Positions 48,295-60,264 of a stretch of DNA of 64,000 nt are shown piece by piece. Within the stretch, counting starts at the first letter, position 1; each line of letters opens with the position of its first letter. Source of the DNA: Lates calcarifer (taxonomy: Eukaryota > Chordata > Actinopteri > Centropomidae); assembly GCF_001640805.2 (NCBI RefSeq), contig NC_066850.1, positions 10,140,510 through 10,204,509 of the forward strand. Reading direction: 5' to 3'. The translations under genes and the position numbers were made by a program. A model generated the notes under the pieces. It made no database searches. It saw only the letters and a program-made list of their open reading frames with translations, and had not been told where the DNA came from.

Positions 48295-50039
48295 ATGGGT
48301 GATTTGTGCTTATCATAAGGTCACAGTTGCCCGTTTCAAACACTGAAAACTGTGGATTTTCTCCAATAACCCTTCAGTAGTCCGGCTTTCTATTTTCATT
48401 TTTGTCTCATTTTTTGAGCTAGCTTCACATCTGAAGGCAATAAAACAACAAATTGGCATTTCTGTCAGTAATGAAAAGGCTGCAAAATAGTAAACCACTA
48501 GCAGTTGTTATCTAACTGCAAAAACACGCATTTTATTGAACAATAAAGCAATTTGAGAGCAGGCTGATTCCATGGTATTTTGAAATCCTCACTGATTTTT
48601 CTTGTTATGCATTTTCCTTTTTATTTTGGATACTGGTGATGTTACATCAAGATATTCTCAGCAGCTGTGATGGAGTTTGATAGCAGACATTTTAAAGCAG
48701 CCTGAAACATCAGTGGTAAGACTCCAGGTTTAGGTGTCAAGTAAAGGTTTCTCTCTCGACCCTGGAAATTCCTTTGATATTTGGCAACATAAATGGAAGA
48801 AATTTATCAAAAGCACAGACAGACCGACATTCCACTTCCTGCACTAACCAAGAATAGACAGAATATAAAGCAGCTAGTGTGATTTAAGTGAGAGGCATGA
48901 AGAAATCTTGTACTTTAAAGCAATAACTAAATTAAATAAATTCAGGGGTAAAATGAAATAAAGTTCACAGTCACAGCCTAAATTAAAAGTCTGATCTCAG
49001 CTCCCTGTGTGTTACATGCAGTGATTCACAAAGATAATGCATTATTGAGATTGCCAGTAGAGACATCGTCAGTTGCAATACTCTCACCTCCTGGAGAGCA
49101 AAAATGTAGTTAGATGCTGCCACAGCAGAAAGACAAAACTATATTTCCTCTTTTTGTAGAAATTACATTAACATATAAGCACATAAATATGTCAGGCTGA
49201 AATTTTAACACCCCGAACTAGCTTGCAGAAAGCTGATTCAGCAGCAGGTAACACGATATACTTTACGATTTAGGTTCATTAGAGCAGCATGTCAGGTGTT
49301 GGTACTCGTTCCCAAACTGTCCCTAAAGAGATCTAATTGCCTCTGAGCAGAAGTCTAACTTTGGGTTCATGCATCCCATCTCTCTCTCTGTGACTCTTTA
49401 TCAGTGGAGCACACTAATGAGTGTTGCCTAGCAACCGTTAAAACAGGGCTGGTTAAAGTCAGCGTTGGCAAAAAGACTTCTGCTCAGCGAGATCTTTTTC
49501 TTTTCTTCTCAACTTGCTATTCATGTGCCATCTGCATGCAGTAACAATGCCCGTTTTTCACATTAACATCAGAAAGGTTGCTCTATTCTGCCGAGCCATA
49601 ATTATGTTGCATTCTTAATTAGCCACCATCTTGAAACCCTAATGCCATGTTTTTGATGCCATAACATGGATGACGAGGTGAAATCATTTCAGCTGGCAAT
49701 TTATATATTTAGGATAGATAGCTGGATAATATTTTTATGTATTTCACCCTCTGGGTCCTTCTCTGCCAAAATGATATTCAGAAGGTGTAAAATATATCCA
49801 ATATTGACACCCTGCATCGACAGAAATTAGTTTCTCTCTGCACTGACTGGGCATCTGCAAACACACCCGGTGATTATGGCCTGAGGGCTGGACGAGATAG
49901 TTGGCTGTATATGTTTATCAATGAATAATACAATAGGGGGCCTAAAGTCCATCATAGAATTGTAATCACTGAAATTATAGTCTGTAACATCCCATTACCG
50001 AACATTCAAATATGAAGAAAAACCCTCTCATCACGGAAT

Positions 50040-50180
50040 AATGATCTCCGCAGAGATCTGCAGAGGCGAATGAGCCAAATACGACTCAAATTAGCGTCAA
50101 TGGCAAATGCTCCACATTTGCTTTGCACCTGTGGAAGCCAAATAATACAATTTGATTGCATGATTATCCAGAGAGCAGAC
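50040..50180. promoter_or_regulatory. Possible conserved non-coding block
   Basis: Repeat-free sequence with CAGAGATCTGCAGAGG, AAATTAGCGTCAATGG, ACATTTGCTTTGCACCTG and ATTTGATTGCATGATTATCC, the last resembling homeodomain and TALE (TGATTG) sites next to an E-box-like CACCTG. It has the look of a developmental enhancer; conservation is untested. Confidence 0.2.
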
Positions 50181-53100
50181 TCTGAGTGCTGTCATTCAGG
50201 TTGGTTACGTTACATGAGAAGATTGAGCCCCTGAGCAAAGAGAAGGGGACAGTTCAAAGAGCTGATCCACTTTCCAGGTTAGCTCATATTCTGTGGGCCT
50301 ATAAAAAAGCTCATCAGCAACCAGGTTTAGCTCCAGAAGATACAGTGGCATATCACTTAAACAAAGACAGATTGTCTCTCATGGAACTGTGTTATGGATC
50401 TAGGTTTAATCTTAAGAGCATTGGCTTAAACAGCTTACCCTGGCTGGCTGAGACTTAGGATGCTCTATTTCAAATTAAACAGTGTTTGATCGATGTTTGG
50501 CTCAAAGTGGGTCATCCTGACCAGGGAGGTGACCACTGAGTCTGGCAGTATGCCGCACATGGTCATGGTTGTCTCCTCCAATAAACTATGTGAGGCTTCA
50601 AGTTATGCAAAGTCTGCTTACCTTTCAACTCCCGCATTAGGAGGGAGTTGTGTGTCTCAGGTGCCCAGACTGGCAATAATGGATGCAAGAATAATGCATG
50701 TGACATGTTTTTTTCCTTCTGCAGATACCGAGCACAAAAACCTGTGATGGAAGTTCAAGTAACTGTGTAAATGCAAAGGGGTAAAAGCTTTATCATTCAA
50801 GGGCAAAGCACAGGAGAGACAGGGCTTGCCAATGCTGTGTCATCATCATGCAGGGAGACCATCTGAATGTTATTATGCTGTCTGATTTGAGTGCCAGCTT
50901 CAAGGGCATTCCACTCTGAAGTTCTTTGTAGCACTCGACCAGACCCAAACTACATTTCATTTATACAAGAAAAAAAAAACATTTCACTTTATTTACTCAG
51001 TCCTTAATAGATTTACTTCATTTACTTAATGCTGAGTGCTCACATTTGCTCCATTCAGCTGAGCTGTGCTAATGTTCATGATGAGGTTGTCTGCTGTTCC
51101 AAGGTAATCGCTATTTCCTGGCTCCATCAGAGGGAAACATCTATGAGTCCTTTAGTGTTGCTAAGTAAGCCTGGCCCCTTGTGAACAATCAAAAAGCCTC
51201 TACAAGAAAACACACTCCATATTAGAAAAAAGATGTTTTTAGAGGGTCAGATTCAATTTGAGGTTGCCTGCCTGCAGCTTTAGACATTTGTTTATCCACT
51301 GTGTTCCACCTACACAGAGAGCACAGTCTGTAGTGGTTTGAGGAGTAAACATATGTTTGCCACAGAAACCTATGTTCACAATCACAGTGACGAGTCTGTT
51401 TCATCAGCTTATGTTGTTCTTTTAAACAATCAAACCAAAGCCATGGATGCGCCGCACTAGATACGCCTGTTTCGTATATTCCTGTCACATATTTATTTTT
51501 CATTTGCGTGCATTCAGTTTTGATTGTTACTCTTTGCACATTCAGTTAACTAAATGGGCAAAAATGCAATTTATTGTTAAATGTCATGCAATTTAGTCTG
51601 ATGACAAAGAGACATCTCAGGCAGCACAATTAGTAGGCACAGCATACAAGGCTGTTTCTCTTTTTTTTCTTCTCCTCCCTCTTCAGCATCTGTAGCAGAG
51701 TGATTATCAAATGTTTTGATGTCAAGAGAGAGAAATGTTGACTGACAGGCCTTGTTGGCCTGGAGCACCAGATCACACAGTAACTGACAGCAGAGACCCA
51801 TCTTTTCTCCTTTGCACAAAAAAACAAAGCAAACAAAACATTTAATTATTCTTCCAGCCTCCTCAGACAGAGAGCAGAGCAGAATTGATGTGCAGAAATG
51901 AGTTTAGCTGGGCCATTCTTATGTGGTTTCACTATTAATGCTCTGAGGAAATGGAACTTGAACACTAACATCGTACAGCGAGGGGTTATTTATCATAAAA
52001 ATCCATAGATTGTGTAAATTTTATTCATATAATCATCATCAGTAAGACCTAAGCGTGCTGACCTTGTTGGAATGGGCACTCTCAGTTTTTCTAAGATGCT
52101 CTAGTTTCTCTTTGCTTCCATTAGAGGAAAAAAAATATCAGTTTTCAGCTTAAATCTATAAATGCTACATCGAGAGCTTGTCTCATTAGTCATTACCCTT
52201 GTGTGTTTGTGTATAAGCACCAGGAGACTTCCTGGGTGTGCTGGTTTTACAATAACTTTCATGTTTGCCTGTGTGAGACTCAAACGTCTCGTCTTTCTCG
52301 TCTCTCTCTTGGTTAAAGTTGATTTAAAATATCTGTTTTAGTTAGATGCCACTTCTGAGGTTCTGGCCTGGACGTGAGTGTATGAGGATCAAAGCCTACC
52401 TGCCTGCTTTGGCCAGATGGTGGGTTGAATATGAAAAAAACAAAAAACAAAATAAAAACCCCCAAAAACAATGCCTGACCTTCACTATGCCTAGCATATT
52501 TCTAATTGTGAAGTTTCAAGCTGCCGGTCTGTTATTTTTTTCTAGGCAAGTTTGCAGAAAGCAATGCTTGCGATATCTGATGACAGTTTCTTTATTAAAT
52601 TCAGAAAGAAATAGTCACACTCAAGGATGAATTGCTGAGAAATTTGAAATCAGCAAGGCTCTGTGAAAGAACAAAAGGGTCCCCTTTTATTTAATATACT
52701 TAAGTAGACTTAAATTGTGCACTTACTTTATTTCATTTTTAAAAAGGTTTGCCTGAATTTGCTCCCTGCCTTTCAGTTCACAAGGTAGGATTTGGAACAA
52801 AGTCTGCAGGACTGACTTCAGGAGAAGTTGTACTAGCTTTGGATTTCTTTATTTAAAATGAAAAAGAAAAGGAAACACTGCAGTCTTATACTGTACAGAT
52901 CGTTCATAACCGACAGTGCTTCAGAGTCAAAACAAGATGAACATACAACATTTTGCAATAAGGTTGTCCTGCAACTGTTGTCCTGACCATTTCTAGGACC
53001 AGATATATTTACAGCAATGGCTAGTTCATGCCATCATTTGTTTTTACTTTTCTATCCTTAACAACTGCATCAACAAAAAAGAAAACATCATGTCCTGGTC

Positions 53101-53600
53101 TGCATAATTACTTTTCCCAGAGAAGAGGGAAGAGGTGTGAGCTCCAGATGTCACTCTAAATACAAAAACAAGCCATCAGTGCGTTGTGTAAACAGCCCAA
53201 AAACAGGGAGGATACCAGACAGTGTCATACGGCAGCCTCATTACATCCCACAAAAATACAAGTGCCCCTGTGCAAAGGTTTGGCAGAATAGAGGTGTATT
53301 CATCTTTTGGCTGTTTGCTAACAGCCTGGTTGGTATCCCTCTGCCAAATTCTTTGAGCCAAATTCAAGTGGGTCTCAGATCTGGCTGTTGTCAAGGCTGC
53401 CTGTCTGGTTGGAAGGAAACAACCAGCTTCAAGAAAACAATGGAAACGACTGCATCCAGCCTTCAAACTCAAAGGAGAGGATGACATGAGATTTACAGAA
53501 TGATGAAGGCTCTTGCGTTCTCTGGGGTTATATCTCCATACCGGATATTGGCTTTGTGTCCCCACTGCTACGCAGAGGAGTCCCCATTGTTCCTTAAACA
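50181..53600 (+). other. Intron: no gene seen
   Basis: A 90-codon frame at 50186-50458 has a protein-like composition but no recognisable domain and no good splice sites. A good acceptor (TTTTTTTTCCTTCTGCAG, ending 50724) lacks a donor. Poly-A and A-rich stretches occur near 50969 and 52430-52470. Confidence 0.45.
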
Positions 53601-53861
53601 TTGGGTCCCCTCTGCTTCTTATTAAATAGATGTTGAGATCTAAACACCAATATGAGTCTCGGCTTAATATTATGTGTGACTTTCATGAGACTGCCCTTCC
53701 TATTCCAGGTGAGCGTTGCAGTGTTTTATACACAGTAGAATATTTGATGTGTTGTCTAGAGAGGCAAGATAAATGGACAGTGGGATGGCCATTTGTTTAT
53801 CTCAGTATCAGATGTTTGAATCTGAGAAGCACTCAATATACAGTGGTCATGCATTACATTT
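53601..53861 (+). other. Intron segment with juxtaposed acceptor-donor
   Basis: CTGCCCTTCCTATTCCAG is followed directly by GTGAGCGTTG, joining a strong acceptor (ending 53708) to a strong donor (starting 53709) with nothing between. This is the arrangement described for recursive splice sites in very long introns. It lies 2.9 kb upstream of the 56610-56664 exon and on the same strand. Confidence 0.3.
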
Positions 53862-54102
53862 TCTTAACCAATTGATTAGTCGTTAAGTGTGTAAAATGTT
53901 TAAAAAAACAGTGTAAAACTGCCATCTGCAATTTCTCCAATTGTGTGTTTTGTCCAAACAACAGTCCAAAACCTAAAGATATTCAATATATGACATAGAA
54001 ATGCAGCAAATCATCATATTTGAGATGCTGAAACCTCAGAAGAAAAAGTAATTTATGCTTGAAAAAATCAGTTAAAAAAAGTCAAATGTTAATCAAATTG
54101 GC
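53862..54102 (+). mobile_element. Teleost interspersed repeat (gattagtcgatta family)
   Basis: The sequence AATTGATTAGTCGTTAAGTG, then TGTGTTTTGTCCAAACAACA, GTCCAAAACCTAAAGATATT, AATGCAGCAAATCATCATAT and TTGAGATGCTGAAACCTCAG, follows in order the body of a very common fish repeat as I remember it. The copy is degraded and lacks the outermost ends. The family has inverted ends and no coding capacity, so it is MITE-like; the superfamily is not assigned here. The fragment at 28392-28440 is an end of the same family. Confidence 0.6.
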
Positions 54103-56609
54103 TCTGACGCTCTTTGTACCATAATATTTGGTACATTTGGTTTAGGAAAAGGGCCTGAGTAAGGGCGTAATGTGTAAAACTCACTGTACTGATAGTGAGA
54201 GTGATGGCTGTAATCCACAGACAAAACAGTGAAGCCTCCATGATAATAATGTTTGAGCTCACCTCCAGCAGGCTCCCAGGATGAATGTTTGCTGTGTGAT
54301 ATTGGTGTGAAGGCAGGACAGCATAAGATGGCTCTTTTGAATATGAAAGAGAGCATGAAAGAATGAAAGACAGGCTACCAGAGGTGTGGTGGTGCAATAG
54401 CTATGAAAGCTATGAAATATGCTAAATTTTTTGGGACATTTCCTCCGTGAGATATGAACACTGCTTTGGTTGATTTCAGGACATACTCCCTGCATGTCAT
54501 TTGAGTGCAAGGACCTCTTATTTCCAGGCCTCCTACAGTGAAGTTTAGCTCAGTCCCCATCACTCAGGCTAAAAGGTCTACTCTTGACTCCCTCCACTTT
54601 AAAAATAGACATGTCCTTAGGCCTGCTTCACCTGGCTTATTGGGTGTCAATGCTTGCCAGAGAGGCCGACTGGTATCCCTGGGCATTTGAAGTCTATTTT
54701 AGGATGATGGATCTCAATGGGCAGACGGGGAGGTGTTTGTTTTTCAAACCCACATGACTGTTACACATTCATGAAACACCTTCTCAGTAAAAGCACAGAG
54801 TTGGCTTTCAAAGCCCTCCTGCTGTCTACTGGTAAATATCAGCCTCTAATTAGCGGCTGTTTATATCTTTTCACGGCATCATCTTTTGGAAGACAGCCGG
54901 CCAGCTCTGGTACTGATTTTCTGCCTTTAGCAATCAATGGACAAAACTTCCTCTGTCCTCTCTCTCCATCTGTATGTTTCTATCTCGAGAAGAAGTGCTA
55001 AATGGGTAAATACTGGAAAATCTTGCTTTCATCCATATTTTGGGAGGAAAGTTGTGTTTTATTTTGGAAAATAGACTTGTACATTTCAAGAAAAGGAACT
55101 TGAAAACTTTAGGACTTTTATCTGAGGTTTGCCTTGTTACAGCGTAGTTCTCAGTCCTGCTAATGCCATGCAAATTTTACACCTGCTGACATGGTGTGAT
55201 ATTGGCCACCCCGCTTACATCTAATTTAGAAGGGTAACACCTCACCACTCTCAGAGGCCCCAGCTCCCTTACTCCCACAAAATGTTCCCAGACTTCCTCT
55301 AACAGCAGTATCTCTGCAAGGGCCAATTAAGACACACTATGAAGCCAGGATACAGTGCTGTTTTGGTCATGTCAGAGCAGAACTTGTTAAGGTTTACGAC
55401 CTTTCTTTGATATTAACTTTTATCATGGAATCAGTGGTAAAAATAATTATCATGTCTCTCTTCTGATTCATAAAACTCCTTTGTCCTTTGAGCCTATTAA
55501 AGTAGCCCAACATATGTTGTTAATGTGTAACTGCTTCATGGTGTGCCATCTGCTTCATGCAGATGAGGCCACTATATTCTGTCACTAATTATTGTAAAAC
55601 TTATTAACATTTTAAAATTGGGGATTGAGGTTCGAGTGAAGCTCTTTCATTATAACAACCCAACTGGTTGAAACTCAAACTGACTGATTCACGCTTGAAA
55701 TGATTTCTGCCTAATTTTTTTTAACACTGACTCTTTGACACAAACTCAGTTTTGCTTCTTGAACTGATTTTAGAAACTTGAATTCTGCATGATGAAAGAA
55801 CAACCAAGGTATTGGGTTATTTACAGTGTGTCCCATAAGTCTATATGGATAAAATTCTGCCATTATATCTTGAATGATCAGGTCGCCTTTGCTTGAAAAA
55901 TGATGTTTTTTCTCTCTCACTGCCACAACACTAAAAAAAAAGAAATGAAATGAGACTTTGTCTTCATCATTTCAATTCACAAGCTTTGCCATTAAAAATT
56001 GGTGTGTATTGTTACTATTTTAATCACGAGTAAATAAGAAATAACAATGTGGTGTGAAAAAAGATTTGAGCATGAGTACGTGAGTACGTTTCTGCATTAA
56101 TACAGACACAAGGGTTTTCTCTAGCCATCAAAAAGAATGGAACTGAAATCATATAGCTTAATTACAGTAAATGGCCTATTATCGGCTCTCACACCACCAC
56201 TCTGGAGTATCAACCTACTTCTTTTCACCTAATAGTGGACATTGGGAAATTGTACTGGCACTCTACTGTATTAATTAGCAGCTGCTGTGCTGGTTAACTA
56301 TTGTAAAATGTCTGCCTTCAGGCTCAAGTCGTTTTTATTTAAAATTTTAGCTAATAATCTGAGGATAATGCTGGACATCTTTGTCAAAAAACTAATTTAA
56401 GGAAGGCTTATTCGAATGTCTTCATGGACTCATTTGGCATATTTAATTACACTGTACCGAACACTTTGTATGGAATATCCTGGTTGACCCACCTGTGTAT
56501 TATGTGATATTGTCTTTGCTCACTGGCTCATATTTCTGTGCAGCCTATGTCTTAAGGGTAGATGTTTTTATGATTACATTATAAACTGACTGTGATATTT
56601 ATTTTGCAG
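54103..56609 (+). other. Intron upstream of the 55-nt exon
   Basis: No other exon supported. A small hairpin CATCTGC-TTCAT-GCAGATG is at about 55547-55565. GTGTCCCATAAGTCTATATGG at about 55829 resembles the end of some mariner-type elements but no second end is visible. GAGTACGT is duplicated in tandem at 56075-56090. Confidence 0.45.
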
Positions 56610-56664
56610 TGAGCTGCCATTTTGGAAAGGAGGACTGGAAGAAACCCCTCTACGTGAAGATACT
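56610..56664 (+). other. Internal exon (55 nt), gene not identified
   Basis: This is the best-supported spliced exon in the window. A branch-point-like ACTGAC lies about 22-25 nt upstream of ATATTTATTTTGCAG, and the exon ends in ACT|GTAAGTG, a near-perfect donor. Of the three frames, one starts with TGA and the other two are fully open: ELPFWKGGLEETPLREDT or SCHFGKEDWKKPLYVKI. A preceding exon ending in A would create a split ATG (A|TG AGC). I recognise neither peptide. It could be a coding exon or a second leader exon of the gene starting at 3.4 or 16.8 kb; 55 nt is not a multiple of three, so skipping it would shift any frame. Confidence 0.55.
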
Positions 56665-59600
56665 GTAAGTGTCTGGCCTATTAACTTCAACACTGAATCT
56701 TTCCGATGACCTGTGTGTGTGTATGTAATGGATGGTGTAATGTAGGTAATTTACAGCATGCTATACAATCCCAAATTCCTTCCAATTGTATAATTCATAA
56801 AAGTGGCCTCATTATATTTACTGAAAAGGACATCTTACCTGTCTGTTATTCTCTGACACGTACACACAATATCAATGAAATCAGTAAGTCCAGCAGGGAG
56901 TCAGGATGCCTCATGGCCTCTGGTCTCATTTGAAATGCAGACATTGTCCTGTTGCTTCCTTTAATGAGATCTGGAGGCGTGCAATCTAATATTCACCACT
57001 GAGGCTCCAACATGGCCCCTGAGCCTGTAACCCAGAAGGCTGTGTGCTAATTCAATGGAGTGAAGTCAGCTGTGATCAGAAGGACTGGAGTGGCCATTCA
57101 GTCAAGAGGATGAGAGGCATTAGCCTTTTCTATACATGATGTGTTTCTTTGTTTAGTAAGGCAGGGCTAGACTAAAAGAGGAGAGCGTAGGTTTGACAGT
57201 AAAGGAACATAAAGTCTGCTTATAAATAATAAATACAAAAGTAAAGACAAAACCAAGAACCCCATAGCATGGAAAAGTCTGGAGGGCCTGCTAGATACAT
57301 GTCAGTCACTTTCTCTACTTAGCTTCACCTCTTATTTGAACCAGTGAGATTAATTCTGTTGTCAGAACAGCTCTGCCTCCCAGATCGAGTTCACCTATCA
57401 TTTGGAATAATGTGGTTTCAGCTACAATTACAGTGTACTCCAAAGAGCTATTATGTGGCGATTGATGAACACCAATAAATACTTTAGCTGTGAAGTTGCA
57501 TGATAATGTTTTGTACGTGAGCATAGTTGGAGAGGCTTTGCTTGGTTCCTGGTTAGAGCCATAGATTTACAGAGATCAGTAATTAGCAGCACTGTATGAT
57601 TTAACGTAGTGGAGCACCCACTCCTCCCTTGATGATGAAGCTCCCTGTGTCTGTCCCAGCTGTCACCAGTGATTGATGCACTGTGCACTTCCCACCTTCA
57701 CTTGCCAGTGTTCACTGCTGTTTACGCCTAATACCTGATCTCACATCCAGAGATGTCTCAGCCTCCTCCTCCCATTAGCAGGCATATTAATCATCCTTCA
57801 TGCTGTATGACTGGGTTAAAATCCCAGAGTACCATGGTTCCACATTTTGCCAGAGGGGTATCAAAGCCTGGAGATTTTATTCCTCCTTAAACTTGCTTAG
57901 CAGCTGCTGATAATCCTCATGAAGAATTGTGTCTTAGTGCATCACAAAAGACCAGAAATGCTTTGACCAAATTATCCAAGTGATCAAAGACAAGCCTCAA
58001 GTGCTTCCAGCATCACAATTTAGTTGTTTTGCAGAGTGGATTCATTGTTCCCTCATTCTATTAAATATAATTACGGAGAATTTTTAAAAAAAAAACCTAA
58101 TGTTCCATTTAGTAATTTGCTGGTGTTTTGGCAGCAGTTTTTGTTGGTGTCTGCTAATTTGCGAATGTTTCATTTAGTTTGACCCAGACAGCTGCGTAAC
58201 CTCCTGGCATTTTCAGTGTGCAGATAGCAGAGAAAAGTTGGTACGCCGAATCGTTTTTGAGACTCACTTTACCTTAAAAGCTAATAAGTGGCTGCTGCAG
58301 AGGGCACCTACCGTTATTTAACTACTAAAAGTTTGGTGTTTTGAAAAATAGAAGAAACTACTTTGTAGATAGCACAGCACTCACTCGAACCACAGGTACA
58401 TGGACAGTTATACTGTTGCTAGTTTTGCTTTTTGCTTTTACCCATATATATAATTGTATTGAATGTTGTTCTTTCCTTCTTAATATCAGCCCTGCAGCTC
58501 ACGCTCACAGAGAAGTGATGAATCTGCCAGTGGACGTTATATCACTCTCAGCTCATGGGGATTGACAGCTGTCTCACTCAACTTACAGTATAAGCTCTTA
58601 CTTAGCCAGGTCTACCTGAGAGAGTGTGAGTCGGCTTTAACCGAAGTGCTGCAAAGTAATTATCCAGTCCAAAGCAGCAACAAACTAACCCTTACATCAT
58701 ATTTTACTGTGCAAAGATATAAAACAGGAAACATATTAACATATCTTAGTGTCGGTTGTGTTTGTGTCGGGACTGAAAACACTAAACCATAATAATCAAA
58801 GCCTAAGTTTAATAAAATTTGTCAGTCGTGAATATTGACTGAATTTCTGGGGATATAATGGAGCAGTGACTGATGACTGACAAGATACTATTATTCAGTC
58901 AGTGTGATAAATTATCAGGTTGCCAACTGCTCACAGTTTAGATATATTATGAATGCTGAGAATAGTACTCCCCTGATGTGAGTTTTAAAAGATTTGGTTG
59001 CTTAATGGACATTTTTAGCCATGCTAGCTGGATGTAAATGTCTCAACATCTACTTGATGGATATCATGAATCTTAGAGGATGTATCATACTGGGTTTGTT
59101 GATCCCCTCACCTTTCCTTTAGCACGGCTGTAGACTCTTAGTCCTGATGTGTGTGACCATCGCTCCCTGAGATAAAGCCTTGGATGTTATTCCTTTAGGA
59201 TGAATTATAGCAAGTACCACACCCTTCTTTACTGTATATTAAACTGATGCACATGGTATCAGCTCACTTGTAAGGTTAATGATCAAGGTGATGATAATCA
59301 CTGCGCAAATCTTAGCTAGGTTTAACCTTATTTGTAAAAGAAAGGGCCAAAGATCTAATCAGAGGTGATAGATAAGTCCCTAATTAAAATTTCAAGCTTC
59401 AGCAAAACCTAATCACGTTTTTGTTTGGTAGCAAAGTGAACTATGTAAAACTTCAGAGATAGGCCAAACCAGGTAATTAAAGGTGAAAAATGAGGGTATC
59501 TAATGGCAGAAGTGGCGTCAAAGCTTTTCATAATAATTTTCTCACCTGTACTAGTTTCATAAATGCGATAATACTGATAATATTTCCCAGGACAGAGAAG

Positions 59601-59700
59601 ACCTCTATCAGTCACATTCTCATTCCCTCTTTGAGCTTGTCATTGCCAGTACAAAATGAAATCCTCCTTCCTCACTGTCAGGGTTAGTATTCAGCCATGT
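56665..59700 (+). other. Next intron: no gene seen
   Basis: AT-rich sequence without a supported exon. TGCTGCAGAGGGCACC at 58293-58308 resembles a CTCF core. A near-consensus minus-strand donor (AGTACAG|GTGAGAAA, about 59557) follows an open minus-strand frame but lacks an acceptor. Confidence 0.45.
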
Positions 59701-59754
59701 TTCCTTTTCAGAGGGGACAGACGGCACTCCTTGTTCCCCTTTTTAATCTTGCTG

Positions 59755-59885
59755 TGCTGCTATTTCATTTCCTGCCTTGTTCATCGAATCAAATCCGAGC
59801 CTGCTATTCGATAATGGCAGGGTGACACCAGGCAGACAGATTTCGTGTCACTTTCAGACTGGGGATTTTCTGACAGGGCTAAAAC
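59755..59885. promoter_or_regulatory. Possible conserved non-coding block
   Basis: Repeat-free sequence including TTCATCGAATCAAATCC, TATTCGATAATGGCAGGG, GACACCAGGCAGACAG and a CGTGTCACTTTCAG piece. High complexity and no coding potential. Flagged only as a candidate regulatory element. Confidence 0.18.
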
Positions 59886-60074
59886 TGTAGCTCTGTAATC
59901 AATGTATTATAATCCACATTATGAAAAATTAGTTAAGTCGTGATAGGAACAATGGATGTTGCACTGTGAGCGGTTACATAATCTTTAGTTTAGATATACA
60001 ATAGAGAATATCCAGACTGCATGCTCATAGTTGCAGGGTGTCAAATGAGCGGACTTATTCTGACCCAATTTTGG

Positions 60075-60101
60075 AAAAAAATAAAATAAAATAAAAATAA
60101 A
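60075..60101. repeat. (AAAAT)n run
   Basis: Several AAAAT units following a run of A residues. Confidence 0.9.
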
Positions 60102-60251
60102 TTAGGAGTGTAATAATCCTTAACCTACAGTTGCTATGGTTATACTTCATGCGGGGGCAGTTGGGGCAGTTTTATTGCTCATTCTTGCTCACTGAAACCA
60201 GCTGTTCCTGTAACCTCCTGTAACCTTTTCCACAAGTCACTGCTGGAATAC

Positions 60252-60264
60252 AAAAAAAAAAAAA
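60252..60264. repeat. Poly-A tract (A13)
   Basis: Thirteen A residues. Confidence 0.9.

Larger units (their letters stand above)
44131..50039 (+). other. Long intron: no gene seen
   Basis: No exon supported. A short hairpin AATTGGG-TTTTT-CCCAATT is at 44936-44954. A 43-nt segment after an excellent acceptor (CCCCTTTGCCTCATCTGCAG, ending 45672) stops at a mediocre donor GGGGAG|GTAGAG and has in-frame stops in some phases. A 10-bp unit AACCTGTAGC is directly duplicated at 47201-47220. TG-type microsatellites are listed separately. Confidence 0.45.

Noticed and set aside
50186..50458. 90-codon plus-strand frame with protein-like composition
   Set aside because: No domain recognised, and no convincing splice sites or Kozak context. 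Codon-level conservation would be needed.
55547..55565. Small hairpin CATCTGC-TTCAT-GCAGATG as a microRNA precursor
   Set aside because: A 7-bp stem is far too short for a precursor, and the flanks do not pair.
55827..55850. Mariner-like end GTGTCCCATAAGTCT
   Set aside because: Only one short end-like motif; no partner end, no transposase remnant and no target-site duplication visible.
59409..59615. Minus-strand frame running into donor ACAG|GTGAGAAA
   Set aside because: The donor is strong, but there is no acceptor upstream on that strand and a stop codon lies just before the frame.
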